64,000 nt of DNA, from the NCBI RefSeq assembly GCF_014961315.1, contig NZ_CP063141.1:1922001-1986000 (forward strand), read 5' to 3'. Origin of the DNA: Thermoflavifilum sp. (GTDB lineage Bacteria > Bacteroidota > Bacteroidia > Chitinophagales > Chitinophagaceae). The notes under the pieces were generated by a model. It saw nothing but the letters and a program-made list of their open reading frames with translations, searched no databases and was not told the origin of the DNA. Made by a program: the position numbers and the translations under genes. Position 1 is the first letter of the stretch; every line of letters starts with the position of its first letter. Positions 26,598 to 35,410 of this stretch are shown piece by piece.

Positions 26598-26619
26598 CAA
26601 AAATAAGGATTATCCTTAT
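26598..26619 (-). promoter_or_regulatory. pyrR -7 box overlapped by a 17-bp perfect palindrome
   Basis: TATTTTTG on the minus strand occupies 26605-26598. ATAAGGATTATCCTTAT (26603-26619) is a perfect palindrome around a central T and covers the upstream half of the box. The placement is that expected of a repressor operator in the divergent region between pyrR and the PAS sensor gene. Confidence 0.5.
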
Positions 26620-26692
26620 AGGCCGCTGATGAAAAAATCTTGCGCGTTTGTTCAGATTTATTTACCTTTTATGCATATTCATTAACCCTTCC

Positions 26693-28270
26693 ATGAAGCT
26701 AACGCCTTTTACGATTGCCTTTCTTTACCTTATCGTTGGTGTATGCTGGATTGTGTTTAGTGATCGCCTCCTTGCCACGGTGGCGCAGCACACGGGATGG
26801 GTATTTGTGGAGCACATGCAAACGGCCAAGGGGATAGCCTATGTAGTGATAACAGCTGTGTTATTATTCATTTTCATTCGAAAATTACATACTCAGCTTT
26901 CCCGTGCTGAGGAAGATTACAAACGTCTGTTTCTGGAAAATCCTCAGCCCTTGTACGTATTTGATGTACAAACGTTTCGTTTTCTGGAACTCAACAAGGC
27001 TACGGAAACGCAATATGGATATACACGCGATGAATTTTTACGCATGACCCTGCTGGATATTCGTCCACCCGAAGAACGAAGCCGATTTTTAGCTTTGAAT
27101 CATTCCATTGCCGATACATCCATTTATTACTGGGGACGATGGAAGCATTTGCGCAAGGATGGTCAAACCTTGATAGTAGAAATTTTTACCCATCCCGTTG
27201 TATTTCAGGGCAGGGATGCCCGGCTTACTTATGTGCGCGATGTAACCGCCATGGTGCAGGCGCAGGAGCAGCTTGAAGAGCTGGGGAACAAGTTGCAGGC
27301 GATTATAAACAGCACCGACGATGCGATATGGGCTATTGATGAGCACTATAGGCTGCTGGTATGCAATCAGGCCTTCGCCTCCATCATACAACAACGCACG
27401 GGTAGGGCCGTGCAAATAGGGCAGGAGCTCTCGATACCGGATTATGATAACCCGCAACAGGCCAATCGCTGGATGGACGCCTATCGCAGGGCTCTGGCCG
27501 GAGAGAAGGTGGAGTTCGAAGAAAGCGACGTCCTGCAACCCGGAGAAAAACCGCGTTATGCACATGTATCCATGCATCCCATTCTGGATGCGAATCAAAA
27601 AGTGATTGGGGCAGCCTGCATTTTACACGATATTACTTCCCTGAAAGAACACGAAATTCAACTCAGGGAAGCGCTTGAACGTTACAACCTGGTTACAAAA
27701 GCCACCAACGACGCCATCTGGGACTGGGATATTCTTCACGATAGGGTTGTCTTCAACGATCAGTTCTGGCAAATGTTCGGTTTTGAACCCACCGATGAGG
27801 GTGGCAAGCTCTGGGAAGAACATTTGCATCCCGACGATAAAGAGCGCGTATTACAGGGGATTCAACAGGCCCTCAATGAAAAGCGCAATCTCTGGGCTGA
27901 TGAATACCGATTGCGCTGTGGCAACGGAAAATACAAATATGTACTCGATAGGGCATACATTTTATATGATGAACAGCAGCGGCCGGTGCGCATGATAGGC
28001 GCTACACAGGATATCCAAATCCAGAAAGAATATGAACAGGCCATTCTGCGGCAAAACGAACAACTACGGGAAATCGCCTACATCAGCTCTCACGAGGTGC
28101 GTGGGCCAGCATCGGCGTTGATGGGACTTTTTATGCTGATGAAAGAACAATACATCGCACAAAATAATCAGGATTATCAGGAACTTATGCCGCTCATCCG
28201 TGAATCACTCGAACAACTTGATTCCGTGATCCATAAGATTGTAGACAAAACCAGTCAGCTCATGCAATGA
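26693..28270 (+). CDS. Membrane PAS-domain sensor with H-box but no ATPase domain
   Basis: 525 residues from the ATG at 26693 (the frame opens earlier at a TTG). Two N-terminal transmembrane helices (about residues 5-22 and 42-60) are followed by three PAS domains: one from RLFLENPQPLYVF, one from LQAIINSTDDAIWAI, and one of PAS_3 type from NLVTKATNDAIWDWD. The C-terminal part ISSHEVRGPASALMGLF resembles a histidine kinase dimerisation/phosphoacceptor helix with its His, but the protein ends about 50 residues later and has no HATPase domain. No response regulator adjoins. It may be phosphorylated in trans or act by heterodimerisation. Confidence 0.85.
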   Translation: MKLTPFTIAFLYLIVGVCWIVFSDRLLATVAQHTGWVFVEHMQTAKGIAYVVITAVLLFIFIRKLHTQLSRAEEDYKRLFLENPQPLYVFDVQTFRFLELNKATETQYGYTRDEFLRMTLLDIRPPEERSRFLALNHSIADTSIYYWGRWKHLRKDGQTLIVEIFTHPVVFQGRDARLTYVRDVTAMVQAQEQLEELGNKLQAIINSTDDAIWAIDEHYRLLVCNQAFASIIQQRTGRAVQIGQELSIPDYDNPQQANRWMDAYRRALAGEKVEFEESDVLQPGEKPRYAHVSMHPILDANQKVIGAACILHDITSLKEHEIQLREALERYNLVTKATNDAIWDWDILHDRVVFNDQFWQMFGFEPTDEGGKLWEEHLHPDDKERVLQGIQQALNEKRNLWADEYRLRCGNGKYKYVLDRAYILYDEQQRPVRMIGATQDIQIQKEYEQAILRQNEQLREIAYISSHEVRGPASALMGLFMLMKEQYIAQNNQDYQELMPLIRESLEQLDSVIHKIVDKTSQLMQ

Positions 28271-28311
28271 AACATTCTTTTACAAATCCATTTTGATGAA
28301 TAGATTTGTCG

Positions 28312-28319
28312 TAATTTTG
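28312..28319 (+). promoter_or_regulatory. -7 promoter box
   Basis: TAATTTTG, 20 bases before the next ATG, with TTTG at 28292-28295 (16-base spacer). Confidence 0.4.
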
Positions 28320-28339
28320 AGAAGAATTGTAAAGTGAAC

Positions 28340-28987
28340 ATGGAAAATACTTATGTGTCGGTGATGGCCTTCCTTTCCGACGAAGAATTAGAACGATATC
28401 TTCAACATCCTGAAAAATATGTTCCGGAAGCTATTGAAGCAGCCGTAGCTGAATTAAAAAAAAGAGGTCGACAGTTTTCCGCCGAAGAAGAAGCACGTGT
28501 CCGCCAGATTATCCAGCAAAGGAAAGAAGCATTGAAGCATTATCTCATGCAGGAGCCGGCTCCCGTGGCGAAGCCCGATTTTCCTGTATCCCGTTCATCA
28601 GGAGAGATGCCTGCGCTTTATCCGGAATCGGCGCTGTATATCATTTCGCTGTTATTTAATCCCTTTTTTGCCTCTATTTTGCTGGCTTTAAACTGCCAGC
28701 GCACCGGCAAGCGCGAGGGCGTGCTGGTGGCTTTAAGTTTTGGTTTCGTGTACATGATCCTCACGCTGCTCATTATCAGCCTGTTGAAACTGAATATTTA
28801 CATTACTTTGATTTTCAATGTCGTGGGGGCTTTGCTCTTGCATCAATGGTTGTGGAAAAAATACCTTGGGCAGTATGAAGCTTATCAGCCCAAGCCCATC
28901 TGGGGGCCTTTGCTCATCTTTTTACTGATTTCTGTTCCGCTTTTGTTGATTGCTTATTTGCATGGTGGCTGGAAGATGCCTTCCTGA
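28340..28987 (+). CDS. Hypothetical inner-membrane protein
   Basis: 215 residues from ATG 28340 (a GTG two codons upstream is less likely). The N-terminal 70 residues are soluble and helical, with LSDEELERYLQHPEKY and a charged stretch AELKKRGRQFSAEEEARVRQ. Four hydrophobic segments follow from about residue 95 to 210. The layout of a helical cytoplasmic head plus small membrane domain is frequent in Bacteroidota proteins of unknown function. It is convergent with holA, with four bases between the stops. Confidence 0.7.
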   Translation: MENTYVSVMAFLSDEELERYLQHPEKYVPEAIEAAVAELKKRGRQFSAEEEARVRQIIQQRKEALKHYLMQEPAPVAKPDFPVSRSSGEMPALYPESALYIISLLFNPFFASILLALNCQRTGKREGVLVALSFGFVYMILTLLIISLLKLNIYITLIFNVVGALLLHQWLWKKYLGQYEAYQPKPIWGPLLIFLLISVPLLLIAYLHGGWKMPS

Positions 28988-28991
28988 TTGC

Positions 28992-30011
28992 TCAGCTGAT
29001 CAGCCTGAAAATCATTTCCTGTAAAAGGGAAGATTCGTCGCCTGTGATGGGTTCGATACCCACGCTTTTCAGGTTGTAAGCATGCAGCAACAAAATATTT
29101 CTTTCCACGATAGGTTTCGGATATTGCTGAGCAGCTGCGTAGTATTGCTTCAGAAAAAATGGATGAATACCTAATTGATCGGCTACGGCTTTATCCGTAA
29201 GGTTGCGCATGCTGTGCAACTGCCAGAGCTTTACAAAGTACTGATAAAGCGAGGCAATCACCAGCTGCAATGGAGCAGAACGAGGATTCAGGCTGAAGTA
29301 GCGCAGGATGTTCAGGATACGTGCCACATCTTTTTTTCCGATTGCGTCCTGTAGTTGAAACACATTGTATTCGCGGCTGATGCCCACATACTGTTCTACC
29401 AGATGTTCGTCGATTTCCTGTTGGTCCTTGAGGTTGAGCCTGATTTTTTCTAATTCCATGCTGATGCGAGTGAGATCATTTCCAATATGTTCGGCCAACA
29501 TATGGATGGCCTGTGGTGTGGCTTTCAATCCTTTTTCCTGCAAATATTGTTCAATCCATTGCGGTATTTGCTCTTCGTAAATCTGAGCGGATGCAAAATA
29601 AACGCACTTTTCGCGGATGAGCTTCCCAAAGGATGTACGGCCGTCAATCTTGCCGTGTTTATACGCCACGACAAATATGGTGGAAGCCAGCGGATGGGCA
29701 ATATAGGTCTCCAATTTTTGCAGCTGAGATAGCGGCATTTGCTGGGCCTCCTTGAGAATGACGACCTGCCGTGCTGCAAATGCCGGATATTGCCGGCAGG
29801 CATTGACCACATCGCGCCAGTCGGCTTCCTCGCCATAAAAGATATGTAGATTAAAATCTTTTTCCTGTTCGCTGAGGAGCTGGTTTTCAAATACAGCGAT
29901 CAACCGATCAATGTAATACTCTTCTTCACCTTCCAGCCAGTATAGGGGCGACAGTTGTTGTTTTTGCAACTGCTGCAGCAGGGCGGGATAGCTGATGGAG
30001 GTTGATTTCAT
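28992..30011 (-). CDS. holA: DNA polymerase III subunit delta
   Basis: A 339-residue clamp-loader subunit that opens the sliding clamp. PLYWLEGEEEYYIDRLI near residue 20 is the HolA N-terminal pattern. FVVAYKHGKIDGRTSFGKLI follows, then the helical middle region with LAEHIGNDLTRISMELEKI, and the C-terminal collar domain. As usual for delta, there is no functional P-loop. Confidence 0.9.
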   Translation of the reverse strand: MKSTSISYPALLQQLQKQQLSPLYWLEGEEEYYIDRLIAVFENQLLSEQEKDFNLHIFYGEEADWRDVVNACRQYPAFAARQVVILKEAQQMPLSQLQKLETYIAHPLASTIFVVAYKHGKIDGRTSFGKLIREKCVYFASAQIYEEQIPQWIEQYLQEKGLKATPQAIHMLAEHIGNDLTRISMELEKIRLNLKDQQEIDEHLVEQYVGISREYNVFQLQDAIGKKDVARILNILRYFSLNPRSAPLQLVIASLYQYFVKLWQLHSMRNLTDKAVADQLGIHPFFLKQYYAAAQQYPKPIVERNILLLHAYNLKSVGIEPITGDESSLLQEMIFRLIS

Positions 30012-30138
30012 AGCTTTGTTTTACCTGAAAATATTTTTGCCGTCCGGGTATAAGAACCTGTTTTCCGGCCAGCAAATATCTCATAAATGCTTAAAAGATG
30101 GATGAGCAGGATGGCAACAGTAAGCCGGCAGTGCAGGT

Positions 30139-31005
30139 TCACCGATGGTATTGCAACATCCACTGATATACATTCAATCCGTTTTCCTGGTAGGCTGGAT
30201 CATAAGCTTTTGTCCAGGCATCATGACCCGAAACGGGGAATATGGTTAGCCGGGGTGGCGGATTACAATGGGCGTTGTTCAGGTATTGTACAAAATCTAT
30301 GGAATAAGATGAAGGCACCGTAGGATCGTTCTGGTTATGCAAGGCCCATACCGGTAGATGTGCTTTAGCCATGGTATCGGCTTTTTGCTGGCTGGGCCAG
30401 GCGGCTCCGGCAATGGGCAGGATAGCAGCCAGTTGAGCCGCGTAAGCTGTATTTGCCGAAGCATAGTCCCACGTGATGCCTCCGCCCATGCTCAGTCCAG
30501 TCAAATATATCCGCGTGGAATCAATGCGATAATGGCTTTTTGCAAAATGGATGATGGCCTGTATGTCGCTCGCCGATGGCCATTGTTTGAATTGAGGCGA
30601 TAAAACAATAAAAGCGAAATGCTTTCCATTTACTTCAAAATCGGGAGGGAATTTTTTTTGATCAATTAATTTCGGTGGGCCGTTACGCAATACTGCCGGC
30701 AGGCTCTGTGCCGATCCATCGCCTAATTCGCCGATGCCATGGCAAAAAATCAATAATGGATAGAGGTAAGAGGTAGAATCATATCGGGCGGGGAGAGCCA
30801 GGTAAAATCCGCCGATATTGGCATCGATGGATTGATATACGGCTGTTTGAATGGGAGGTTGTGTTTCCGGTATGTAGATTTCATCTTTAGGCAGCTGATG
30901 TGGTTGCACGGATGATTTCTGGCATCCCGTGCTCCAGAGCAATGCCCCGCTGAATAGCATGAGCCAGCAGAAACGAAGTAAAAAACTACGGCTGATGATA
31001 AGCAT
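30139..31005 (-). CDS. Lipoprotein esterase of alpha/beta-hydrolase fold
   Basis: 288 residues. A lipoprotein signal ends at LLWSTGC (Cys near residue 28). The hydrolase part shows LLIFCHGIGELGDG (oxyanion region), LTGLSMGGGITWDY (nucleophile Ser), ALHNQNDPTVP (Asp) and SGHDAWTKAY (His). This is the pattern of PHB-depolymerase/feruloyl-esterase-like proteins, so a secreted, outer-membrane-anchored carbohydrate or polyester esterase is likely. Substrate unknown. Confidence 0.85.
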   Translation of the reverse strand: MLIISRSFLLRFCWLMLFSGALLWSTGCQKSSVQPHQLPKDEIYIPETQPPIQTAVYQSIDANIGGFYLALPARYDSTSYLYPLLIFCHGIGELGDGSAQSLPAVLRNGPPKLIDQKKFPPDFEVNGKHFAFIVLSPQFKQWPSASDIQAIIHFAKSHYRIDSTRIYLTGLSMGGGITWDYASANTAYAAQLAAILPIAGAAWPSQQKADTMAKAHLPVWALHNQNDPTVPSSYSIDFVQYLNNAHCNPPPRLTIFPVSGHDAWTKAYDPAYQENGLNVYQWMLQYHR

Positions 31006-31099
31006 GGTACTATTGTTTTCGGGAGATAGCGTTTGTGCATTCCCTTTATGATACCGGATATTAAAAATAAACGCTGATCTGGCTCAAAGATGATGCCAC

Positions 31100-32422
31100 T
31101 TAAGCCGTTTCCATGATCTTTTGTAGTGCTTGAAGTGCTTCTCCTACGACAAACACGCTGCCACAGATCAGTATCATATCATCGGGGCCGGCCTGTTGCA
31201 GGGCATCCCTGCAGGCTTCAGCAACCGTATCATAAACGTTGCCGGTGAGTCCGTAATGAAAAGCCAGCTGAGCCAGTGCGTCGGGATCGAGGGCACGGGG
31301 TAGCTGTGCCCGGGTAAAGTAGTAGCGGGCATGAGGGGGAAATTGACGTAAAGCGGCTGCCACATCTTTATCTTTTACAAATCCGGTGACGATATGCAGC
31401 TGGTGATATTGTTGCCTGGCAGTTTGTTGCATCACTTCAGCAATACCGGCTTCATTATGGGCCACATCCAGCACCACGAGCGGATGTGTTTTTACGATAT
31501 CCCAGCGTCCGCTCAATCCTGTAAGTTGTTTCACGCGCGACAGTGCGGATAATATGTGTTCCGGTGCAATTTTGGGGCGATGCCCGGCCATATGCCGCTG
31601 CCATACATCAATGGCTGTGAGTACGGTGGCTATATTTTTTTGTTGATATATCCCGGTTAAATCGGGATTGCATGGCCATTGCCTGTGGTCGGTTAATGAC
31701 TTCAGTATCCAGGGCTGGTTTGCCCTGCCGGCTGTTACCTGCCAGTATTCGCTTGCCAGATAGAGCGGACTGTTGCACCCTCTGGCTTTTTCTGCAAACA
31801 CCGGAAAGGTTTCGGGATGATATTCACCGATTACCACGGGAACACCGGGCTTAATGATACCTGCTTTTTCTCCAGCAATAGCCGCTAAAGTATTGCCCAG
31901 CAAATGCTGATGGTCAAAACTGATGTTGGTGATGATGCTCAGTTCGGGCATCAGAATGTTGGTACTATCCAATCGTCCACCCAGACCCGTTTCAACAATG
32001 GCCATATCGACCTTCTCGCGGGCGAAATAATCAAAAGCCATAGCCACGGTAAGTTCAAAAAACGAGGGGCTGATGCTTTCGGCCAGCAAATGGTTTTTTC
32101 GAACAAAGGCCAGTACTTCTTCTTCCGGGATCATCATCCCATTGATGCGAATACGCTCCCTGAAGTCAATCAAATGAGGAGAGGTATATAATCCCGTCCT
32201 GTAGCCGGCTTGCTGAAAAATAGCGGCCAGCATGTGACTGACCGAGCCCTTACCATTGGTGCCCGCAATGTGAATGGAGGGAAATTGTTTTTCGGGGTGT
32301 TGCAATGCTTCGCAGAGCTTGCGGATATTGGTCAGGTCTTTTTTGTAGGCCGCATCCCCGATGCGGGAAAACATGGGCAGTTTCAACATCAGGTAATCCA
32401 GTGCTTCAGCATAAGACTGCAT
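31100..32422 (-). CDS. folC: Folylpolyglutamate synthase / dihydrofolate synthase
   Basis: A 440-residue Mur-ligase-family enzyme that adds glutamate to dihydropteroate or folate. The P-loop HIAGTNGKGSVSHML lies near residue 53, TGLGGRLDSTN is the family motif near residue 146, and LDVAHNEAG is in the C-terminal domain. A second folate gene, folK, is 26 kb away. It follows tonB with 65 bases between. Confidence 0.96.
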   Translation of the reverse strand: MQSYAEALDYLMLKLPMFSRIGDAAYKKDLTNIRKLCEALQHPEKQFPSIHIAGTNGKGSVSHMLAAIFQQAGYRTGLYTSPHLIDFRERIRINGMMIPEEEVLAFVRKNHLLAESISPSFFELTVAMAFDYFAREKVDMAIVETGLGGRLDSTNILMPELSIITNISFDHQHLLGNTLAAIAGEKAGIIKPGVPVVIGEYHPETFPVFAEKARGCNSPLYLASEYWQVTAGRANQPWILKSLTDHRQWPCNPDLTGIYQQKNIATVLTAIDVWQRHMAGHRPKIAPEHILSALSRVKQLTGLSGRWDIVKTHPLVVLDVAHNEAGIAEVMQQTARQQYHQLHIVTGFVKDKDVAAALRQFPPHARYYFTRAQLPRALDPDALAQLAFHYGLTGNVYDTVAEACRDALQQAGPDDMILICGSVFVVGEALQALQKIMETA

Positions 32423-32453
32423 GCCTTTGGCTTTTGTATATGAAGAGTTGAGG

Positions 32454-32461
32454 CAAAATTA
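32454..32461 (-). promoter_or_regulatory. -7 promoter box for folC
   Basis: The minus strand reads TAATTTTG 31 bases before the folC ATG; a TTTG lies 22 bases further upstream. Confidence 0.45.
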
Positions 32462-32487
32462 GCAAAGGAGAAAGGCTTGATTGCAAA

Positions 32488-33360
32488 CTATTGCTGAAGC
32501 TTGAAGATAAAAGTGATTTCGCCGAATTGGGTAACAGGAGCATTGGGATCCGGATTAAAACGGATTTGTTTGATTTTTCTTTCGGCCAGCTGAGCGAGCG
32601 TTACATTGTCGGCACTCAGAATACGATAGCTGGTGATATTGCCTTGCTGATCTACGGCTATCTGCATCCTTACTCTTCCTGGTTCGTTGAATTGTGCTTC
32701 GCGGGAGGGGTACTGTGTAATGTTGCGTCCCCGCAGGTTGTAGCTGATGCCGCTGCCGCCCAGACCCGATACCAGTCCACTATGGTTGCTGGCATTGGGG
32801 TTGCCATTGATAGCCCCCTGGTCGCCCGGTTTTCCGGTAAGTCCTTCGTTCGTGGCGTTGTTGGCCAGATCGGCCTGGTTACCACTCGAAGCATGCTGTG
32901 TGGTGCCACCACTATAAAGTGCTTTGGGGCGGGGAGGTGCCGGCTCTTCCGCAACGGGCGTTTGTCGGGGCCTTGCCGGTCGATGGTTTGCCTTTTCATT
33001 CAGGTCGGGATGGAAGCTGGTTGGCTTAACGGTTTGTGTGTGGGGGATAGCGGGTGCTGAAGCTTCATCGGTGGTCACTATGTCGTGGGGTGTGGAAGCC
33101 GATGTCCGGGGGGCTGGGGCGGAAGGTGCCTGTGCGGCTGGCATTGCACTGGCTTGCGGCGGATTGGGATGAAGGGGCTGCAGTTCTCCCGTTCCCTCCT
33201 GGCTATTGCCCAGATTCACTTCCATACCCAGGTCCTGATTGGGTAAAGGCTGGGGAACCGAAAAGCCAATCAGCACACAACAAAGTACAACCGCTGCATG
33301 AATGAGCACCGTTCCAATGAAGGCCTGCAAATTTTTATGTTGTTCAAAACGATCTACCAC
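32488..33360 (-). CDS. tonB: TonB-family energy transducer
   Basis: About 290 residues. One N-terminal membrane helix (FIGTVLIHAAVVLCCVLIGF) is followed by a long periplasmic region rich in P, A, T, N and G. The C-terminal domain includes RVRMQIAVDQQGNITSYRIL and LAERKIKQIRFNPD. It would energise outer-membrane receptors such as the SusC in this window. No ATG is available: the frame begins with TTG (33408), and GTG at 33360 gives a short cytoplasmic N-terminus, which I prefer. exbB and exbD are not adjacent. Confidence 0.85.
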   Translation of the reverse strand: MVDRFEQHKNLQAFIGTVLIHAAVVLCCVLIGFSVPQPLPNQDLGMEVNLGNSQEGTGELQPLHPNPPQASAMPAAQAPSAPAPRTSASTPHDIVTTDEASAPAIPHTQTVKPTSFHPDLNEKANHRPARPRQTPVAEEPAPPRPKALYSGGTTQHASSGNQADLANNATNEGLTGKPGDQGAINGNPNASNHSGLVSGLGGSGISYNLRGRNITQYPSREAQFNEPGRVRMQIAVDQQGNITSYRILSADNVTLAQLAERKIKQIRFNPDPNAPVTQFGEITFIFKLQQ

Positions 33361-33450
33361 GGCTGTGAGCTTTATCAAATTTATGGTTTTTAAGCCGATA
33401 TGTTGCAAAATTGATGCAAATGCTCTGCATAAGCTGTGTTGAATCTGGAT

Positions 33451-34767
33451 TCATGCATGGGCAAAATCGGTTTCAAAATTTCCTTTGATGCGTTCCATAG
33501 GTGGATTGTAATAACCGAATTTAAGATCTGGAAATTGAACGCGTACTTGCTCCAGAAGTTTTTTCATGCCCATGGCCTGTGAAGTGTCTTCGACCTGTAT
33601 TTCTTTTAAATACCAATCGGGGTCGATATTAAAATTTCGCCATTGAATCATATCCAGGCCCGTAGTTTCAATTAGTTTACACAGGGCTTCGAACTCCGCT
33701 GGCTGATCAGTCATGCCCGGAAAAACAAAGTAATTGATGGAGGTCCAACCGCCGGCTTCTTTTACGGTAATCAGGCTTTTGACCACGTCTTCAAACCTGT
33801 AATGCCGCGGGCGATAGTAGGCATGATAGATCTCTTTCCGGGCTGAGTTCATACTCACACGAATACTGTTCAGGCCGGCTTCGCAAAGGGCTTTTACTGC
33901 ATCGGGCTTGCTTCCGTTGGTATTGAGGTTGATGCATCCCCGATCGGTCTGGCTGCGGATGAGCCTGATGGCATCCCGTATTGTACGCCACATCAGCAGG
34001 GGCTCCCCTTCACAGCCCTGTCCGAAGCTTACGATAGGGTAGGGCGCTTCCTGCAAATGAGGAACCGTATATTCGGCAATCTCTTCGGCTGTTGGTTTAA
34101 AGTTTAGTCTGTCCTGTGTAGAAGGAATGGATACCTCTTCGGGCTGAAAGGATATACAGCCTATGCAGTTTGCATTGCAAGCCGGAGATACCGGTACCGG
34201 GCATTCCCAGCGGCCCAGAAAATAGTTACGGGCGGCCGGACAGAAATAAGTAAGGGCGCAATTCTCGGCCAGATGTCTTACCAGGCGATTGTGTGCATAG
34301 GCTTTTAATTTTTCATGTACACCAATTTTCACCTTTCGATGATCGAATCCCCCACATTCCTGACGAATATCCTGTTCAATTCTCATGGCGGGAACATAAA
34401 ATTTTCCTTTCCACCAGCCTGTTGCCGTGTAGCAGAACAGGGGAAGCAGCGGCGCCTGTGGTGCCGTTTCGTATGCAGCCAGATAAAATCCCGTGTGGGC
34501 TGGTGGCAAAAAAGCCGCCACGGCCCATCCTTTTTTACACAACCGCATCTGGCCGGTTTGCACGTCTATGCCGATGGCACGCCTGCCCGGCAAATGGTAT
34601 AAATTTCCCCCCTCGGGTAATGCAATCCATTGGTCGTCCGGTACAGGCAATGCCTCCCAGCCGCTACGTCCTACGGCATAGAGGCTGCGATCCTCGAATA
34701 CATTTCCTTTTTCATCTGCATAAACCAGGTATGGGGGATGCTCGAATGACATATCAACTTTTTCCAT
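33451..34767 (-). CDS. Radical SAM protein
   Basis: 438 residues from ATG 34767 (34752 also possible). The cluster motif CNANCIGC near residue 180 binds the 4Fe-4S cluster and SAM. GQGCEGEPLL, INLNTNGSKPD and SIRVSMNSAR follow as the usual barrel strands. About 150 residues precede the radical SAM core, with no domain I recognise; they include several Cys. The closest general type is a MoaA/SPASM-like core without a clear SPASM Cys cluster. Substrate unknown. Confidence 0.85.
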   Translation of the reverse strand: MEKVDMSFEHPPYLVYADEKGNVFEDRSLYAVGRSGWEALPVPDDQWIALPEGGNLYHLPGRRAIGIDVQTGQMRLCKKGWAVAAFLPPAHTGFYLAAYETAPQAPLLPLFCYTATGWWKGKFYVPAMRIEQDIRQECGGFDHRKVKIGVHEKLKAYAHNRLVRHLAENCALTYFCPAARNYFLGRWECPVPVSPACNANCIGCISFQPEEVSIPSTQDRLNFKPTAEEIAEYTVPHLQEAPYPIVSFGQGCEGEPLLMWRTIRDAIRLIRSQTDRGCINLNTNGSKPDAVKALCEAGLNSIRVSMNSARKEIYHAYYRPRHYRFEDVVKSLITVKEAGGWTSINYFVFPGMTDQPAEFEALCKLIETTGLDMIQWRNFNIDPDWYLKEIQVEDTSQAMGMKKLLEQVRVQFPDLKFGYYNPPMERIKGNFETDFAHA

Positions 34768-34799
34768 GCTTTGCAAAGTTCGGAAAGCCCTATCATTTT

Positions 34800-35405
34800 T
34801 TAAGAGCGCTGTTCCTGTAAAAAACGTATGACCTCAGCTACCGTAGCTTCCTGTTCGGGGCTGATTTCCCACTGCCACCAGCGATTGTCAACCAGCTGCA
34901 GGGTGAATACATCATTTTTTATAACTGCGTGGGAAATTTTTCTCCACGGTATACACAACCATCGCCACCGATCCGGAAATTGGATGCCTTCGGCCGTGAT
35001 GACCAGCTCATTATGCTGGAGCCCCTTCCATTCCAGCCATCCATTGGCCATGCAGATAAGCGCAGCCAACACATGCATCCATCCGACAAGGCCATAACGC
35101 GTGCTGAACTTCCATATCAAGAACAAGATGATCAGCCCAAGGATTGTAGCAATGGCTGTAGATCCGTACAAAAGATACGGGAATTGTTGATTTTTCCTGA
35201 CCTGGCGATATATGCGACCAGCCGTAATCAGTTGTACGGCGGTGAGGGGGAGCGTAAGCAATATCCAGCCATGCAGATGAAGGTTCCGGAATAACAGAAA
35301 AGCCAGCGTATCAAAGCAAAAGAAACATCCCCAGATGATATGTTGCACAATAATGCGGTTGATAAGCCGGGGTAACCACGGAGGTTGAATACGCAAGCGG
35401 AGCAT
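34800..35405 (-). CDS. Hypothetical membrane protein
   Basis: 201 residues with four hydrophobic segments (about residues 20-40, 48-63, 78-98, 108-122) and a soluble C-terminal part of about 75 residues with a PH-like pattern: ELVITAEGIQFPDRWRWLCIPWRKI and FTLQLVDNRWWQWEI. This is similar in layout to bacterial membrane proteins with a YcxB/bPH-like end. It lies five bases after the ureohydrolase gene and is probably in its operon. Function unknown. Confidence 0.75.
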   Translation of the reverse strand: MLRLRIQPPWLPRLINRIIVQHIIWGCFFCFDTLAFLLFRNLHLHGWILLTLPLTAVQLITAGRIYRQVRKNQQFPYLLYGSTAIATILGLIILFLIWKFSTRYGLVGWMHVLAALICMANGWLEWKGLQHNELVITAEGIQFPDRWRWLCIPWRKISHAVIKNDVFTLQLVDNRWWQWEISPEQEATVAEVIRFLQEQRS

Positions 35406-35410
35406 GAAAT

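Noticed and set aside
29780-30710. Further copies of the tRNA palindrome (GCCGGCAGGC-type sequences near 29795 and 30700)
   Set aside because: Only partial, about 10-12 base matches inside coding sequence; not full 20-base palindromes.
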